Origin: Musa acuminata AAA Group
Taxonomy: Eukaryota > Streptophyta > Magnoliopsida > Zingiberales > Musaceae
DNA length: 64,000 nucleotides
Direction: 5' to 3'
Assembly: GCF_036884655.1 (NCBI RefSeq)
Contig: NC_088354.1
Coordinates: 17,927,001-17,991,000 of the forward strand
Both the position numbers and the translations under genes were made by a program. How positions within the stretch are numbered: the stretch's first letter is position 1; the number at the start of each line of letters is the position of its first letter. Positions 32,099 through 45,640 of the stretch are shown here, in pieces. The notes under the pieces were generated by a model, which saw only the letters and a list, made by a program, of their open reading frames with translations, ran no database searches and had not been told where the DNA came from.

Positions 32099-33682
32099 CT
32101 ACAAGAAGGGATTATTTTTAGGTACCCATTTTCTTTTGGGTGCCTTAAAAACTGATCTGACTTGTTCATTATATTGCATAGAATTGATCATAGTTCCTTT
32201 AGGAACCCAAATTAGTTTGTTTGGACTAATTTTCTTGAATGGACATTTATAAGTTTTATGTCCATATTTACAACAAAAGTTGTAATTGTTTTGGTGCCGA
32301 ACATGTAAGACAGGGCCTTTAATGAAGGTGGTTGGATTTTGGTGAGGACTTCTCACAAATCTGATTCCACTTCTTTTAGGAACGTGACCCTTATTTTTAA
32401 GGATCATGTTCAAAGACTTACTACCAACCTCGAATTTCTTCAAGGTGTCCTTAAGTAGTAAGTTCTCCTTTTGGAGAGTTTCTAGATCATGGCATTTTAT
32501 ACATAGAGCTAAACTATCATGATATTCAGTCTTTAATTTATCGATATTACAAGTGAGACTATCATGCTCCTTTTTTAGCAATTTGTATTTTCTACTAATT
32601 GTCTTACATTCATCAAATAACTCATGGAAGACATTTAATAATTCATGATAAGGTAAATCTGTATCAATTAAATCCATTACCTCTTCTCCGATGGCCATTA
32701 GGGCGTAATGAGCAACTTGCTCGGTGTTGGACTCCTCTTATTCGGACGCGCTTGAATCATCCCATGTTGCCTTGAGCACCTTCTTCTTTGATGTTCTCTT
32801 TTTGGCTTGAGAACAATCGTTCTTGTAGTGTCCTGGTTTTTTGCACTTATAGCAAATCACTTGGTCCTTCTTGTGTTCAAATTTATTTTTTGTATTATTT
32901 TTAAATTTGTTCTTTCTTAAATATTTTTTAAATTTTTGAGTCAAAAGTGCAATGTCATTGTCACTGTCCTCATCACTTGATGTTCCTTTCAAGTGATCTT
33001 CTTGTGATGTGAGTGTCATATCCTTCCTGTTCTTTATAAGGGGGTTCTCGAGCTCGTCATGAGCTTGACATGTCATTTCGTAGGTCATTAGAGACCCAAT
33101 AAGTTCTTCAAGAGGGAATGTTTTAAGGTCTTTGGCCTCTTGAATTGCCGTAACTTTTGGATCCCAACTTTTAGGAAGGGATCTTAAGATTTTAGTTACT
33201 AGTTCAAAGTTAGTAAAATCTTTACCAAGAGTTTTGAGTCTATTGATAACATCCGTGAACCGGGTGTACATGTCTTCGATGGACTCACTTGGTTTCATTC
33301 GGAAGAGTTCGTAAGAGTGCACAAGAATGTTGATTTTGGACTCTTTCACTCGACTAGTGCTTTCATAAGTGACCTCAAGAGTTCTCCAAATATCAAAAGC
33401 CGAATCACAAATTGAAACACGATTAAATTCATTTTTGTCTAGTACACAAAACAAGGCATTCATAGCCTTTACGTTTAAAGCAAAAACCTTCTTCTCCGAT
33501 TCATTCCATTCGCTCATCGGAAGAGAAGATTTTTGAAATCCGTTTTCGACAATAGTCCAAAGCTCGAAATCCATGGAAATGAGGAAGATCCTCATACGAG
33601 TCTTCCAATAAGTATAATCCGACCCATTAAACATGGGTGGACGTGTGATAGAATGACCCTCATGTATGTCGGAGTAAGCCAT
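32099..33682 (-). pseudogene. gag of element E, one internal stop, UAG at the end
   Basis: ATG at 33682. The frame is open for 314 codons, has one UAA at 32740-32738 inside an acidic segment (S-A-S-E-stop-E-E-S), and stays in the same frame to a UAG at 32101-32099. The capsid core has F-N-G-S-D-Y-T-Y-W-K-T-R-M (residues 18-30) and the UBN2-like region (about 95-205). The zinc knuckle C-Y-K-C-K-K-P-G-H-Y-K-N-D-C is intact (C277, C280, H285, C290). The C-terminal part after the stop is coiled-coil-like (ELLNVFHELFDECKTISRKY), with a second Cys/His cluster FCCKYGHKTYKC. The UAG in context N-P-F-L-stop-K-H is at the gag/protease border and occurs in the same place in D, G and H. Confidence 0.85.
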
Positions 33683-33734
33683 CTCTCTTGGGTATCAAAC
33701 CAAATATGAGAGTGAGCCTCGCTCTGATACCAAT

Positions 33735-34943
33735 TGTTAGGATCGGAGCGGCACTAAGAGGGGGGGGGGGGGGGGGGGGGGGGGTGAATTAGTGCAGCGG
33801 ATTAAATCTTTGGTTTCGACAAATCTTTTTGATACGATAAAAACCGAACTTGAAAAGCTTAACTTGAACGTGTGTTCGTAAAGGTATACAGCAAAGATAA
33901 TGAGGAAATAAAGTACGTAAGAAGGTTTGCAGTAATGTAAATAGCGATAATAAAATGCAAACCAGAGATCACGCCGATTTTAAAGTGGTTCGATCAAATG
34001 ACCTACATCCACTTGCGAGGCCCTCTTCGATGAGGCTCCCACCTTCCACTAGCAAATCTCTTGAAGGGGAAGGGCAAATACTCCTCTTACAACTTTTTTA
34101 CAAGCGGTTCACACTCTTACAAATTTTCAGCAAGAAAGAAGGAGGTGAACACTCTAGCAAATTGAAAACAAGAGTTGCTAAGACTTTTCTAAGACCTTTC
34201 TCTCAATCAATTGCTTCACAAAAAGTTATTATTTCAGTTGAGAATTGAGGGGTATTTATAGGCCTCAAGAGGATTCAAATTTGGGCTCCAAAATTTTTTA
34301 TTCTCTTTGGTTCCCGATGCTGGAGGTGCCATCGCCTATCAATGGCGGTGCCACCGCCTGGCTCTCGGGTTCTAGGCGGTGCCACCGCTTGGCTCTCGTG
34401 TTCTAGGCGGTGCCACCGCTAGACCCTTCGGTTCACAAGTTAGGCTTTAAGTTCAACCCAAACCAAGTCTAATTATGGGTCCAGTTGGCCCATAACCAGG
34501 ATATAGGATTATCTTTTAATCTTAATCCTAATTACATGTGAACTACATAACTAAAAACATCCCAAGCAAGTTTTCAACCGCGAACGTCGAGTCTTGTTCC
34601 AGCGAGCTTTCCGACGAACTTCTTCCGACAGACTCCCTGCAAGCTCTCGATCTTGTGATGACTTCAACGAGTAGCTGAGCCTTCTCGGTGATCTCCACGA
34701 TCCTCCGACGATCTCTTCGGCGAACTTCCAAAAATTCCAACAGGTTCCCGATTTCTTCTCGGTTTGTTCCGGCAGCATCTCCGACGATTCTTCGGACTCT
34801 TAAACGTCCCTCGAACTTGACTCCGGTATTCTTGCTTTATATTTTCTGGTTATTGTAGTTAATCCTACACACTTAACTTAATAATATGGATTAGATCAAT
34901 TAACCCATCAATTGATTTTATCATCAAAATCCGAGATTCAACA
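33735..34943 (-). repeat. Element E 5' LTR
   Basis: About 1209 bp. Close to the 3' LTR except for a G run of about 25 (33760-33784) and a shorter box array (34320-34432). TATA on the minus strand at 34253-34260. The primer site GCTCTGATACCA (33721-33732; sense TGGTATCAGAGC) adjoins it. Confidence 0.85.
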
Positions 34944-34948
34944 CAAGA

Positions 34949-35051
34949 TCGATTTTAACAACATCAAGATCAAATTTGAACTGAGTTGCAACAGATTCAT
35001 ATACAACTTAATACCTTGTTTAGACATTTTGACTTGCCACTACCTGAATAG
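34949..35051 (+). pseudogene. Accessory ORF of element D, part 2 (C-terminus)
   Basis: Resumes after the target duplication of E: 'QHQDQI' ... 'ELxQIHIQLNTLFRHFDLPLPE' then TAG (35049-35051). The Gln/Leu spacing looks like a short coiled coil. The G copy ends the same way at 50352. Confidence 0.6.
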
Positions 35052-35886
35052 CTGTGTATGTCTTTTTGCTGATGATAAAGGGGGAGAAGTTGATGAAATC
35101 CCTCTCTTTCATGTTACTTACTTTGATGTTATAATCTTGTGCTTACTTTGATGTTATGATCTCTTTAATGCTGAGATTTTCTAATGTTACCATACAATGA
35201 TGCAATATCATATTCTTAATATTATGAATTTTTGAATGCTATAAATTATAAAAGTTATATCATGGTGATATTTCATGCAAGTAGTAATGAAAGGCTATGC
35301 CCAAAATATTTTATCATGCATGAAGTGATTGTGCATTTAATATCTTGATGATTTTAAATATGATTGGTATCGTCAAATACATACTTGAAAAATATGTATC
35401 AAAATTCTTGCTTGAAACGTAGCGAAATGTGGCATAATGACTTGTAAATACATTATTCCTAGTATCATGCTTGAATTCATATCATTTTGATAAATGTCTT
35501 TCATTATGATAAGGTATCATGAGTTTTACTTGCTATTTACAATTGATATCTTACCACGGAATGATGAATTACCATCTTGCTAAATTTCATATTCAAAATT
35601 CATATCATATTTAAAAATGATAATTGTTTATTATCATTGGACTTGAAAATGGATGTCATGCCTTGACATCATTTTGATTGATAAATACGTGGGATCGTAT
35701 TAGTAAATCATGATAAGTATCATAATATGCATATTGATAAGTTTAAATGAATATGATTTATCGATTTGATACTTGAATTCAAAGGCTTGAATTCAAGAAT
35801 GTGTTTTCTCAAGAATGTCATATAGATAGGGAGAGTTAAGGTTAACTCTGTCACCAATTAGTTGTTATCATCAAAAAAGGGGAGAT
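35052..35886 (+). other. Element D 3' untranslated region and polypurine tract
   Basis: AT-rich, no gene. An upstream purine run TAGATAGGGAGAGTTAAGG (35825-35843) is followed by GTTAACTC; the LTR-proximal tract AAAAAAGGGGAGAT is at 35873-35886. Confidence 0.65.
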
Positions 35887-37164
35887 TGTTGAATCTCATA
35901 TTTTGATGATGAAATCAATTGGTAAAGTATTTGATCTAATCTATATGTTGAGAAAAGTGTGCAGGATTAACTACAATAGAAGTAAGATATAAAGCAAATG
36001 TTGTGCCGAAGTCAAGATCAAGATTTCGTTAGAAGTTCGAGAGTTTGTCGGAAGTCCGAACGTTCATCAAAAGTTCTATCGGAACCAACTGAGAAGTCCA
36101 GGAGCTTGCCAAAGAAGCTCGTAGGAACTTGCCAAGAAGATCATCGTGAAGTACAGGAGCTTGCTGGAAGTCTGTCGGAACATTATAGAGAGATCATCGG
36201 AAGTTCACCGAAAGATCACCAGAAGCTCACTAGAAGAATAATTGACATACCAGAACTAGAATGCTTTGATAAATGTATTAATTATCATAGTTAGATCATA
36301 AATTGAGTTAGGATTGGGAGGTGATCCCACTAACTCCATTAGGGGCCAATTGGGCCCTTAACATGGCTGAATTAGGCCAGATTGAATAGTCCATTCAGCA
36401 CTTAAAATCATGGTCGGCGGTGGCACCGCTTGGGACTCGGTCTCCATGTGTTCTGGGCGGTGATACCATTGACAATTAATATTGTCAAGTGATGGTACCA
36501 CCAGAGCTCGATTTCTGAGCTCTATCAGGCAATTGTACCACCCAGATTAAGTAGTGGTATCACCTAGTGTCAGTCTGTAGGTGGTAGTACCACCCAATAA
36601 TGACGGTGGTGGTACCCTAAAATCTAGGGAAGTGACACTTTTTTACTCCAATTTAGAAGCCATTGGGGCCTATAAATACCCCACTATTTTTTACATGAAA
36701 GGGCACGAAGTGTTAACATAATCTTGAATTCCTATAGTGTTAAAGTATTGTAAAAGTGAGAAAGAGTCCTCCCATCCCTCTCTTAACTTTGTAACTATCC
36801 AAGAAAGAGGAGTGAGGCTTGTAAGGGTTATCTCCTAAACCCGATAAAAGGAGAAAGAACTGTAAAAGTTGGTTGGTCTTCGCCTATTGAACGAAGGTCA
36901 TTAGTGGATGTCGGTGACCTTGACGGAGAAGGAATCCGAAGTGGATGAAGGTCACAATGACTGAACCACTCTAAATTCTAGTTTACATTTCTATTTGAGT
37001 AATTTACATTGCTACAATCTTCCTTAACTTTCTCTTACGAATGCCTTCAAGTTCAATATCTTTCCGAAACGGATTTAATTGGAATGAGTATTTTCCGAAA
37101 TCAATGATTTTTCCACTACACGAATTCATCCCTCCCCCTCTTAGTGCCGCTCTTGATCCGAACA
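35887..37164 (+). repeat. Element D 3' LTR
   Basis: TGTTGAATCTC...CCGAACA, about 1278 bp. GTACC-centred boxes 36416-36600, TATA box 36671-36678 (GGCCTATAAATACCCC), and a C-rich tract and 'CTCTTAGTGCCGCTC' near the end. It carries the 23 bases missing from the 5' LTR. Confidence 0.85.
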
Positions 37165-37169
37165 GACCA

Positions 37170-37415
37170 AACCACTATAAACTTGGTGTGCACTTTCTTT
37201 CTGCTCTTCATTACTATTGTTCTATATTTTAATTACTTATTATATTTACTTTAAGTGAAGCACACTTTCTATATAATTTCCAATATGGGTTTCATTGAAG
37301 CAAGCTTTTCCAAATCATTGAAGTTTTTCGAATTATCGATATTTTTATCGTAAGCACCAATTCACCCCCTCTCCCCCTCCCCCCCCCCCTTTTAGTATTG
37401 ATTTTGGTCCTAACA
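37170..37415 (+). repeat. Element G 5' LTR, part 2
   Basis: Continues the LTR after element D: AACCACTATAAACTTGGTG... to GGTCCTAACA, then the primer site TTGGTATCAGAATC at 37417-37430. The same text occurs at 52713-52964 in the 3' LTR. Confidence 0.75.
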
Positions 37416-37465
37416 GTTGGTATCAGAATCAAGGTTTTTCTCGTTTGGTTTAACACCCAAGAAAA

Positions 37466-39049
37466 ATGGCTTTCACCAACAATCAAAAGGGTCTTTCTAT
37501 CACTTATCCTCCTATGTTCAATGGGACGAACTATACGTATTGAAAAACTAGAATGAGAATTTTCTTACGTTCTACGGATTTAGAATTATGAAACATTATC
37601 GAAAGCGGTTTTGAAAAGTCTTCCAAACCAATGAACGAATGGAATGATTTTGAGAAGAAGACTTTCTCTTTTAATGTTAAAGCGATGAATGTTTTATTTT
37701 GCATTCTTGATAAAAATGAATTTAATCAGATTTCTATTTGCAGAGCTGCATATGAGATTTGACACACACTCGAAGTCACACATGAAGGCACAAGTAGGGT
37801 TAAAAAGTCAAAAATTAATCTTTTGGTTCATAGCTATGAGTTGTTTCGTATAAAACCAACCTAGACCATTAGAGACATGTATACTCATTTTACGGATATC
37901 ATCAATAGTCTAAAAACACTTGGTAAAAGCTTTTCTAATTTTGAATTTGTTAACAAGATATTAAGATCCCTTCCAAAATGTTGGGATCCTAAAGTAACGG
38001 CAATACAAGAAGCAAAGGACCTAAATAACTTTCCACTTGAAGAACTTTTCGGGTATTTGATGACCTATGAAATGACATGTATAACACATGATGAACTTGA
38101 GAATAACCTTCCAAAGAATAGGAAAGATATGACACTTAGAACCAAAGAATACGACTTGAGAGAAAACTCAAGTGATGATGATGATGATGATGGCTTAACA
38201 CTTCTTACATGAAAATTTTAAAAATTCTTAAAACGGAACAAAGCAAAACAAGATACTAAGAACAAAAATAAACTCATAAAGGACACAGTGATATGCTATG
38301 AATGCCAGAAGCTGGGACACTTCAAAAATGAATGTCCCTAAGTGAAAAAGAAGATACTAAAGAAAAAGGAGACACTCAAAGCAACTTGAGACTATTCAAG
38401 TGCATTCGAAGACGAGGAGCCAATCAACAAAGACGAAGTTGTAAATTACATTCTAATGGTTCTCAATGATGAGGTAAGTGACTCAATTGAATCTCATTTA
38501 GCTTATGATGATTTACTTAATGCTTTTAATGATTTATATGATGAATGTAAGCTAGTCGGTAAAAAGTATAAATTATTAAAAAAGGAGCTTGCTTTTCTTA
38601 TTAGTGAATTTGATACATTAAAAAATGAGCATGATGACAGTATATTAGCTCCTTGCATTAAGTGTGAAGAGATAGATTTACTTAAGAAAGAAAATATTTT
38701 ACTACAAGAAATATTAAAAAAAATTAAAATAGGTAATAAATCTCTAAACACAATCTTTGCTAATAAGGGTCATAGAAAGGAAGGAATTGACTTTATGAGT
38801 AACACTCAACAAAAGCCAATTATCTTCATTAAGGGATCTACATTACATATCTCACCTAGAGATAAATATAATTTTTATGAAAAATATGGATAGTATGTCT
38901 ATAGATGTTCTTTTAAAAAGTGTAATCCACACAAATTAGTTTGGATTCTAAAGGAACTATGAATAACTTAATGCCAAAAATTAAGATAGATAGATCCAAC
39001 CGGATCCAAAGTCAAATAGGTACCCAAAGGAAACCCACCTTTCTTGTAG
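37466..39049 (+). pseudogene. gag of element G, broken
   Basis: ATG at 37466 after the primer site; starts M-A-F-T-N-N-Q-K-G and contains 'PPMFNGTNYTY' followed by a stop where the family has Trp. The capsid core continues (37680-38110, including 37877-38212 open). An intact zinc knuckle C-Y-E-C-Q-K-L-G-H-F-K-N-E-C lies at about 38294-38335. An open C-terminal stretch of 145 codons (38456-38893) has a coiled-coil-like core (DLLNAFNDLYDECKLVGKKYKLLKKE). The frame ends at the border TAG, 39047-39049. The knuckle survives although the rest is decayed. Confidence 0.8.
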
Positions 39050-39420
39050 ATATCTCTATAATCGAAAGCTAGGAGCAAAAATAAAATTTTGATAGTGGAT
39101 GCTCAAGGCTTATGACTAGAGATCCAACACACTTCACAAAAGCTCAATAGCTAAAACAAAATGATTTTGATTGAAAATGCTTTATGTTTAATGAAATCAT
39201 GCTTGATGATTTAATGATGCATGATGATTTGAAGCCTTGATGATATTTGTGATGAATCTTGTTTTTTGATTTCGAACAATGATGCATGATTTTGACATAG
39301 AAGACTTACGTATGAATCACATAAATTTAAAATAAAGAAGGAATGTATTTCTTAAAAATTTATCCATCCCTAAAACCTATCAAGTTTTACCATAAGAGAT
39401 TGATGAATCTATTTATGATA
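39050..39420 (+). pseudogene. Protease and pre-integrase stub of element G; rest of pol deleted
   Basis: 'KARSKNKILIVDAQG'-like protease text follows the border stop. At about 39236-39340 a pre-integrase remnant is seen (DICDESCFLISNNDA.F.HRRLTYESHKFK). After about 39420 no integrase core, RT or RNase H motif is found, so a deletion of about 3 kb joined this to the 3' part of the element. Confidence 0.6.
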
Positions 39421-40019
39421 TTTTTGAATTACTTGAACTAAGAAAAGTGATTTTGATGATGAGTTTGAATTTGTTTTCATATGAGATGATATTACAACTT
39501 GAGATGTACCATTCATGAAATAATTTTCTTGATTCTCGAGAAAATTTATCCAAAAAAATCTTGATTCTTTCGTATGATATTTTTTGAATTTATTTCTAAG
39601 TTTTTTATTAATTATTCTCCTATGATTCTGCCCTGTATTGACTTAGGAAATGATTTATCTAAATAAACCATGATATATCACTAGACTTCTTAATGTCTAT
39701 GACTTAAATTGTAGTATAAATTTTCTTGTATTCATGATTTGTATATCTTATGATATGATTGAATCATTGATGTACGAAAATTGTTGGCCTACACATCTCA
39801 TAAGTACTATGAAGCTTACACTTTCAATAAGCAAAAAGTGATGACTTGAATGCTAAATATAGGATTGGTTGTATCCGCTTAAACATTCGCTTGAATACTA
39901 TTGGATATTGACTTGAGTGTTAAATATTAGCACTACTAGAATGTTAAATATGCCTACTGGGTTGTTAAAGGTCAAATGTTGAAGCTTGAATGGTTGAAGA
40001 AAAAAAATTGTAGCTTGAA
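39421..40019 (+). other. AT-rich non-coding stretch of element G
   Basis: No motif of pol and no long frame. The tail (39830-40010) has repeated 'ttgaatgctaaat / ttgagtgttaaat' wording. It leads into the internal promoter. Confidence 0.5.
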
Positions 40020-40101
40020 AATAAGCTGAAGGCAGTGCACCAACGGTAGTAGCACCGCCCAGTTGGCGATACCATCACTTGAAACTGTGCCCTATAAAAG
40101 A
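40020..40101 (+). promoter_or_regulatory. Candidate internal promoter of element G accessory ORF
   Basis: AAGGCAGTGCACCAACGGTA, GTAGCACCGCCC and GGCGATACCATCAC words are followed by CCCTATAAAAG (TATA 40093-40100). It parallels 25395-25511 in element D, including the 'GGGT(C/T)GA(C/T)GGTAGAA' phrase downstream. The pyrimidine-rich leader (40130-40210) then runs to the T2 insertion point; the accessory ATG is at 49244. Confidence 0.55.
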
Positions 40102-40265
40102 TCTTTTAGGGTCGATGGTAGAATTGCCCCCAAACTTTCCTCTGCCTCTCCTCTACATCTCTAAACCTTTCTCCACTTCTCATTCTCCTTGCTCTTTCTC
40201 TAGACCCATGAAAACCCTTCTCTTCTATAAATATAGGGATCAGTCTCAACCCTCCAAGAGATCAC

Positions 40266-41998
<1,733 letters not shown>

Positions 41999-42018
41999 AT
42001 CTCCCACTTGACCTAAAG

Positions 42019-44799
42019 TCAATCACCTATATGTCTGATCCCCATCAGACCCTTGTGACGCTCAAAGACAATATAAGACAACGACTTTATTAGTGGATCT
42101 ATAGTGTTATCTTTGGATGAAACTCTTTCCATTGCTACATCTCCTCGAGTCACGATCTCTTTGATCAGGTGGAATCTCCTCAGAACATGCTTAGATTTCT
42201 GATGAGACTTAGGTTCCTTTGCTTGAGTAATCGCCCCGTTATTGTCGCAATATAAGGGAATTAGCTCCTCGGTGCCTGGCACAACTCCCAGATCTGTGAT
42301 GAACTTCTTCATCCAGACTCCCTCTTTTGTTGCTTCTGTGACAACAACGTACTCCGCCTTTGTGGTCGAGTCAGTAGTAGTATCTTGCTTGGAACTCTTC
42401 CAACACACTACTTCTCAATTCAAGGTGTATACATACCCCGAATTCGACTTACTATCATTAACATCAGACTGAAAACTTGAGTCCGTGTAGCCTTCCACCC
42501 TGAGGTTACTACCTCCATATACTAGTAAAAGATCCTTAGTCCTTCTCAAGTACTTAAGGATACACTTTACTACTTTCTAGTGCTCAAAGCTTAGATCCGC
42601 TTGATACTTGCTCGTGACACTCAAAGCATGCACTATATCAGGCTTGGTACATAGCATGACATACATAATAGACCCTATCATTGAGGCATAGGGTATCCTA
42701 TCCATGTTCGCCCTTTCTTTAGGAGTCTTTGGGGATATACTCCTAAAAAACAATATCCCATGTCTCATCGGTATAAGACCTGTCTTGAAATTTTTCATGC
42801 CAAACCTTTTGAAAATAATGTCTATGTACCTAGATTGGGACAAGCCAAGCATCCTCTTAGATCTATCTCTATAGATCTGAATCCCCAAGATATATGATGC
42901 TTCCCCTAAGTCCTTTATAGAGAAATGTCTAGATAACCAAGCCTTTACTGTGGATAACATTCCTACATCATTCCTAATGATCAGGATGTCATCCACATAT
43001 AACACCAAGAAGGTGATAGCACTCCCACTTACCTTCTTGTACACACAAGGCTCATCTTTGTACTTAACGAAGTCATAAGATCTAATTGCCTCATCAAATC
43101 TTATGTTCTAACTTCGGGAAGCTTGCTTTAGTCAATATGGATCTAAGAAACCTGCACACCTTATCTGGGCAGTCCTTGGACACGAATCCCTTGGGTTGTA
43201 TCATATACACCTCTTCCTCGAGGTTGCCATTGAGGAATATAGTTTTCATGTCCATTTGCCAGATCTCATAATCATAATATGCTGCAATAGCCAATAGAAT
43301 TCAGATGGATTTTAGTATAGCTACGGGTGAGAAGGTTTCATCATAGTCAACACCTTGCCTTTGACAATACCCCTTAGCCACTAGCCTTGCTTTATTGGTC
43401 TCTACCTTTCCATCTACTCCAATCTTTTTCTTAAAGATCCACTTGTAACCGATGGATACAATACCCTCGGGCACATCAACTAGGTTCCAAACCTTTTTGG
43501 AGTACATTGAATCCATCTCAAAATTCATGGCTTCTTACCACTTCCCGGAGTCTATACTCATAATAGCCTCCTCGTAGGTTTGATAGTCAATATCCTCAAT
43601 ATCCTCTCCTCTAATATATCCTACATATCTCTTAGGAGGATGGGATACTCTGTCGGACCTACGTAAATTTGAAACTTGTGTGTTAGATACCCGAACATAC
43701 TCAGGCTGTAGAGTAGTGCTTGAGCTAGGTTCTCTAACCTCACTCAACTCTATCATGCTCCCATTGTGTTCCTTCTCAAGGAACACTACTCTTTTAGCTT
43801 CAAAGACCTTTTGGTTCTCGAGATGATAGAAATAATATCCAGAAGTTTCTTTGAGGTATCCCACGAACTTGCACCATCCGTTCTCGATTCCAACTTATCG
43901 GGGTTGTGTCTTTTAACGTAGGTAGGGCAGTCCTAAATCTTAATAACCTTAAGTTCGAGCTTCTTCCCTTTCCATATCTCATATGGTGTAGACACTACCG
44001 ACTTAGTTGGAACTCTATTCAGAAGATAAGCTGCGGTCTCTAAGGTATATCCCTAGAATGTGATGGGTAGGTCAGTGAAACTCATCATGGACCATACTAT
44101 GTCTAACAGTATATGATTCCTTATTTCAGATATTGAGTTGAGGTGTATAAGGAGGTGTCCATTGGGATAGAATCCTATGGTCCTTGAGGAATTTGGTAAA
44201 CTCTATACTTAAGTATTCAACTCCTCGATCTGATCGAAGAGTCTTAATACTCTTTCCAGTTTGGTTCTCTACTTCATTCTTATACTCTATGAATTTCTCA
44301 AAGACTTTGGACTTGTACTTCATTAAGTACACATGTTCATACCTTGAGAAATCATTAGTAAAGGTAATGAAGTAGGAGTAACCACCAATGACATGAGTTG
44401 ACATGGGTCCATATACATCACTATGTATAAGTTCTAGTAGCTCAGTGGCTCTTTCTCCAGTTCTACTAAATAGAGAGTTGATTAGTTTTCCATGAAGGTA
44501 AGGCTTGTAAGTTGCATATAACTCATAGTCGAATTGATCTAGATATTCATCCTTTAGCAACTTTTGAATCCTTCCCTCATGGATGTGACCTAGCCTACAA
44601 TGCCACAGGTATGCACTGTTCACCTCATCTCGTTTCCTCTTAGATACACTTATATACATGATATATGGAGTAGTGTCTAGCATAAATAAACCATTATGCA
44701 ATATTCATCTGACCAATCTCCTTGACTTTGCTAGAATCTACAACAAATTATAGATGTGATAAGTAATACCGGTATCCAATACCATTGTGTTATCATAAG
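42019..44799 (-). pseudogene. pol of T2 (integrase, RT, RNase H), broken
   Basis: The pre-integrase zinc domain has 'YLWHCRLGHI' (about 44615). The integrase core, 44500-44126, has 'HSDVYGPM', 'FSRYEHVYLMKYKS' and 'LRSDRGVEYLS'; the DDE Glu region is 'TPPYTPQLN' then a stop. The linker is 43864-43535. RT is in 43528-42577, with '[14 protein letters not shown]', 'MDMKTIFLNGNLEEEVYM', YVDD (about 42995) and 'RFGM' intact where the SIRE copies have a stop. RNase H is 42408-42019, with 'TKAEYVVVTEATKEGVWMKKF' and 'LYCDNNGAI'. Frames 44701-43301 lie in one phase interrupted by stops; a frameshift is near 43090. It would copy and integrate the element if intact. Confidence 0.85.
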
Positions 44800-45640
44800 A
44801 GTCTGACAAATAGATATTGATCATGAATGTACCTGAAGCTTATCCAAGCTTTTGTTTTTCCCTCTCTGCAAGGTACTCTTTGTAGTTCCTCTTCCAGTGC
44901 CTATCTTTTCTGTAGTGGAATCATTGGCCTTTACCATTTATCGGGTCTTTCTTAGCAACCTTTGCTTTACCTGGTCTGCCCTTGCACTTGTCATTCTTAA
45001 GGGACTTTTCTACTTTCCTTTTCTTTCTGGTCTCACTATATAGAGAACTGACTTCTCTTTCTTGATAGTGCTTTCTGCGTCCCTCAAAATATTGAGAAGC
45101 TCTAGGAGAGTCACCTCAAGCTTGTCAATATTAAAATTCATTATGAACTGTGAAAAGGAATCTAGTATGGACTGAAGTACAAGATCCACATACAGATTAT
45201 CCTATAGAACCATTCCTAGACCTATGAGTTTCTCTATTCACTCAATCATCTTTAGGACATGGTTCTGAACCGATGTCCCCTTAGTCATCATAGCACGGAA
45301 TAGACTCTTGGATATCTCATATCGTTGAGTCCTTCCCTATTCCTCAAACAGTTTGCAAACATATAGGAGAATGGATCTGGCATCCATCTTTTCATGCAGT
45401 CTATGTAACTTAGGAGTCATGGAGCCCAACATGTAATACTCAGTAAGAGTGGAGTCATCAATGTACTTCATGTAGCGAGTGATCTTATCCTCGTTTGCCC
45501 CTTTCTCGGGTGTAGGCATCATTGTATCAAGGACATACGTGATATTCTCCGTCATGAGAACAATTCTCAAGTTGCAGAGTCAATCCATATAATTTGGACT
45601 AGTGAGGCGGTTGACATCAAGTATGTCATGTAAGGGATTT
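44800..45640 (-). pseudogene. gag of T2, broken
   Basis: On the minus strand the capsid core reads 'RLTSPNYMD...LRIVLMTENITYVLD' and 'ITRYMKYIDDSTLTEYYMLGSMTPKLHRLHEKMDARSILLYV' (open 45570-45337), a UBN2-type copia gag. A lysine-rich segment and a degenerate Cys/His knuckle (FHYRKDRHWKRNYKEYL, about 44935-44885) follow, then the protease 'VLDTGITYHI' near 44790. Several stops. No clear ATG; the frame seems to begin near 45640. Confidence 0.65.

Larger units (their letters stand above)
26774..34943 (-). mobile_element. Element E: youngest-looking SIRE-like copia, almost intact
   Basis: LTRs 26774-28070 (3') and 33735-34943 (5'), target duplication CAAGA on both sides (26769-26773, 34944-34948), primer site and polypurine tract in place. 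Internal length is about 5.66 kb with gag and a full set of pol domains, and no accessory ORF. Only a few nonsense changes and frameshifts break it. It is inserted in the accessory ORF of D. Confidence 0.9.
19092..37164 (+). mobile_element. Element D: near full-length SIRE-like copia with accessory gene
   Basis: Both LTRs (19092-20429, 35887-37164) are present, with target duplications GACCG (19087-19091) and GACCA (37165-37169; the mismatch is a CpG-type change). Order: 5' LTR, primer site, gag, pol, internal promoter, accessory ORF, 3' untranslated region, polypurine tract, 3' LTR. Without the inserted element E it is about 9.9 kb. All reading frames are broken. It is inserted in the 5' LTR of G. 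Confidence 0.85.
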
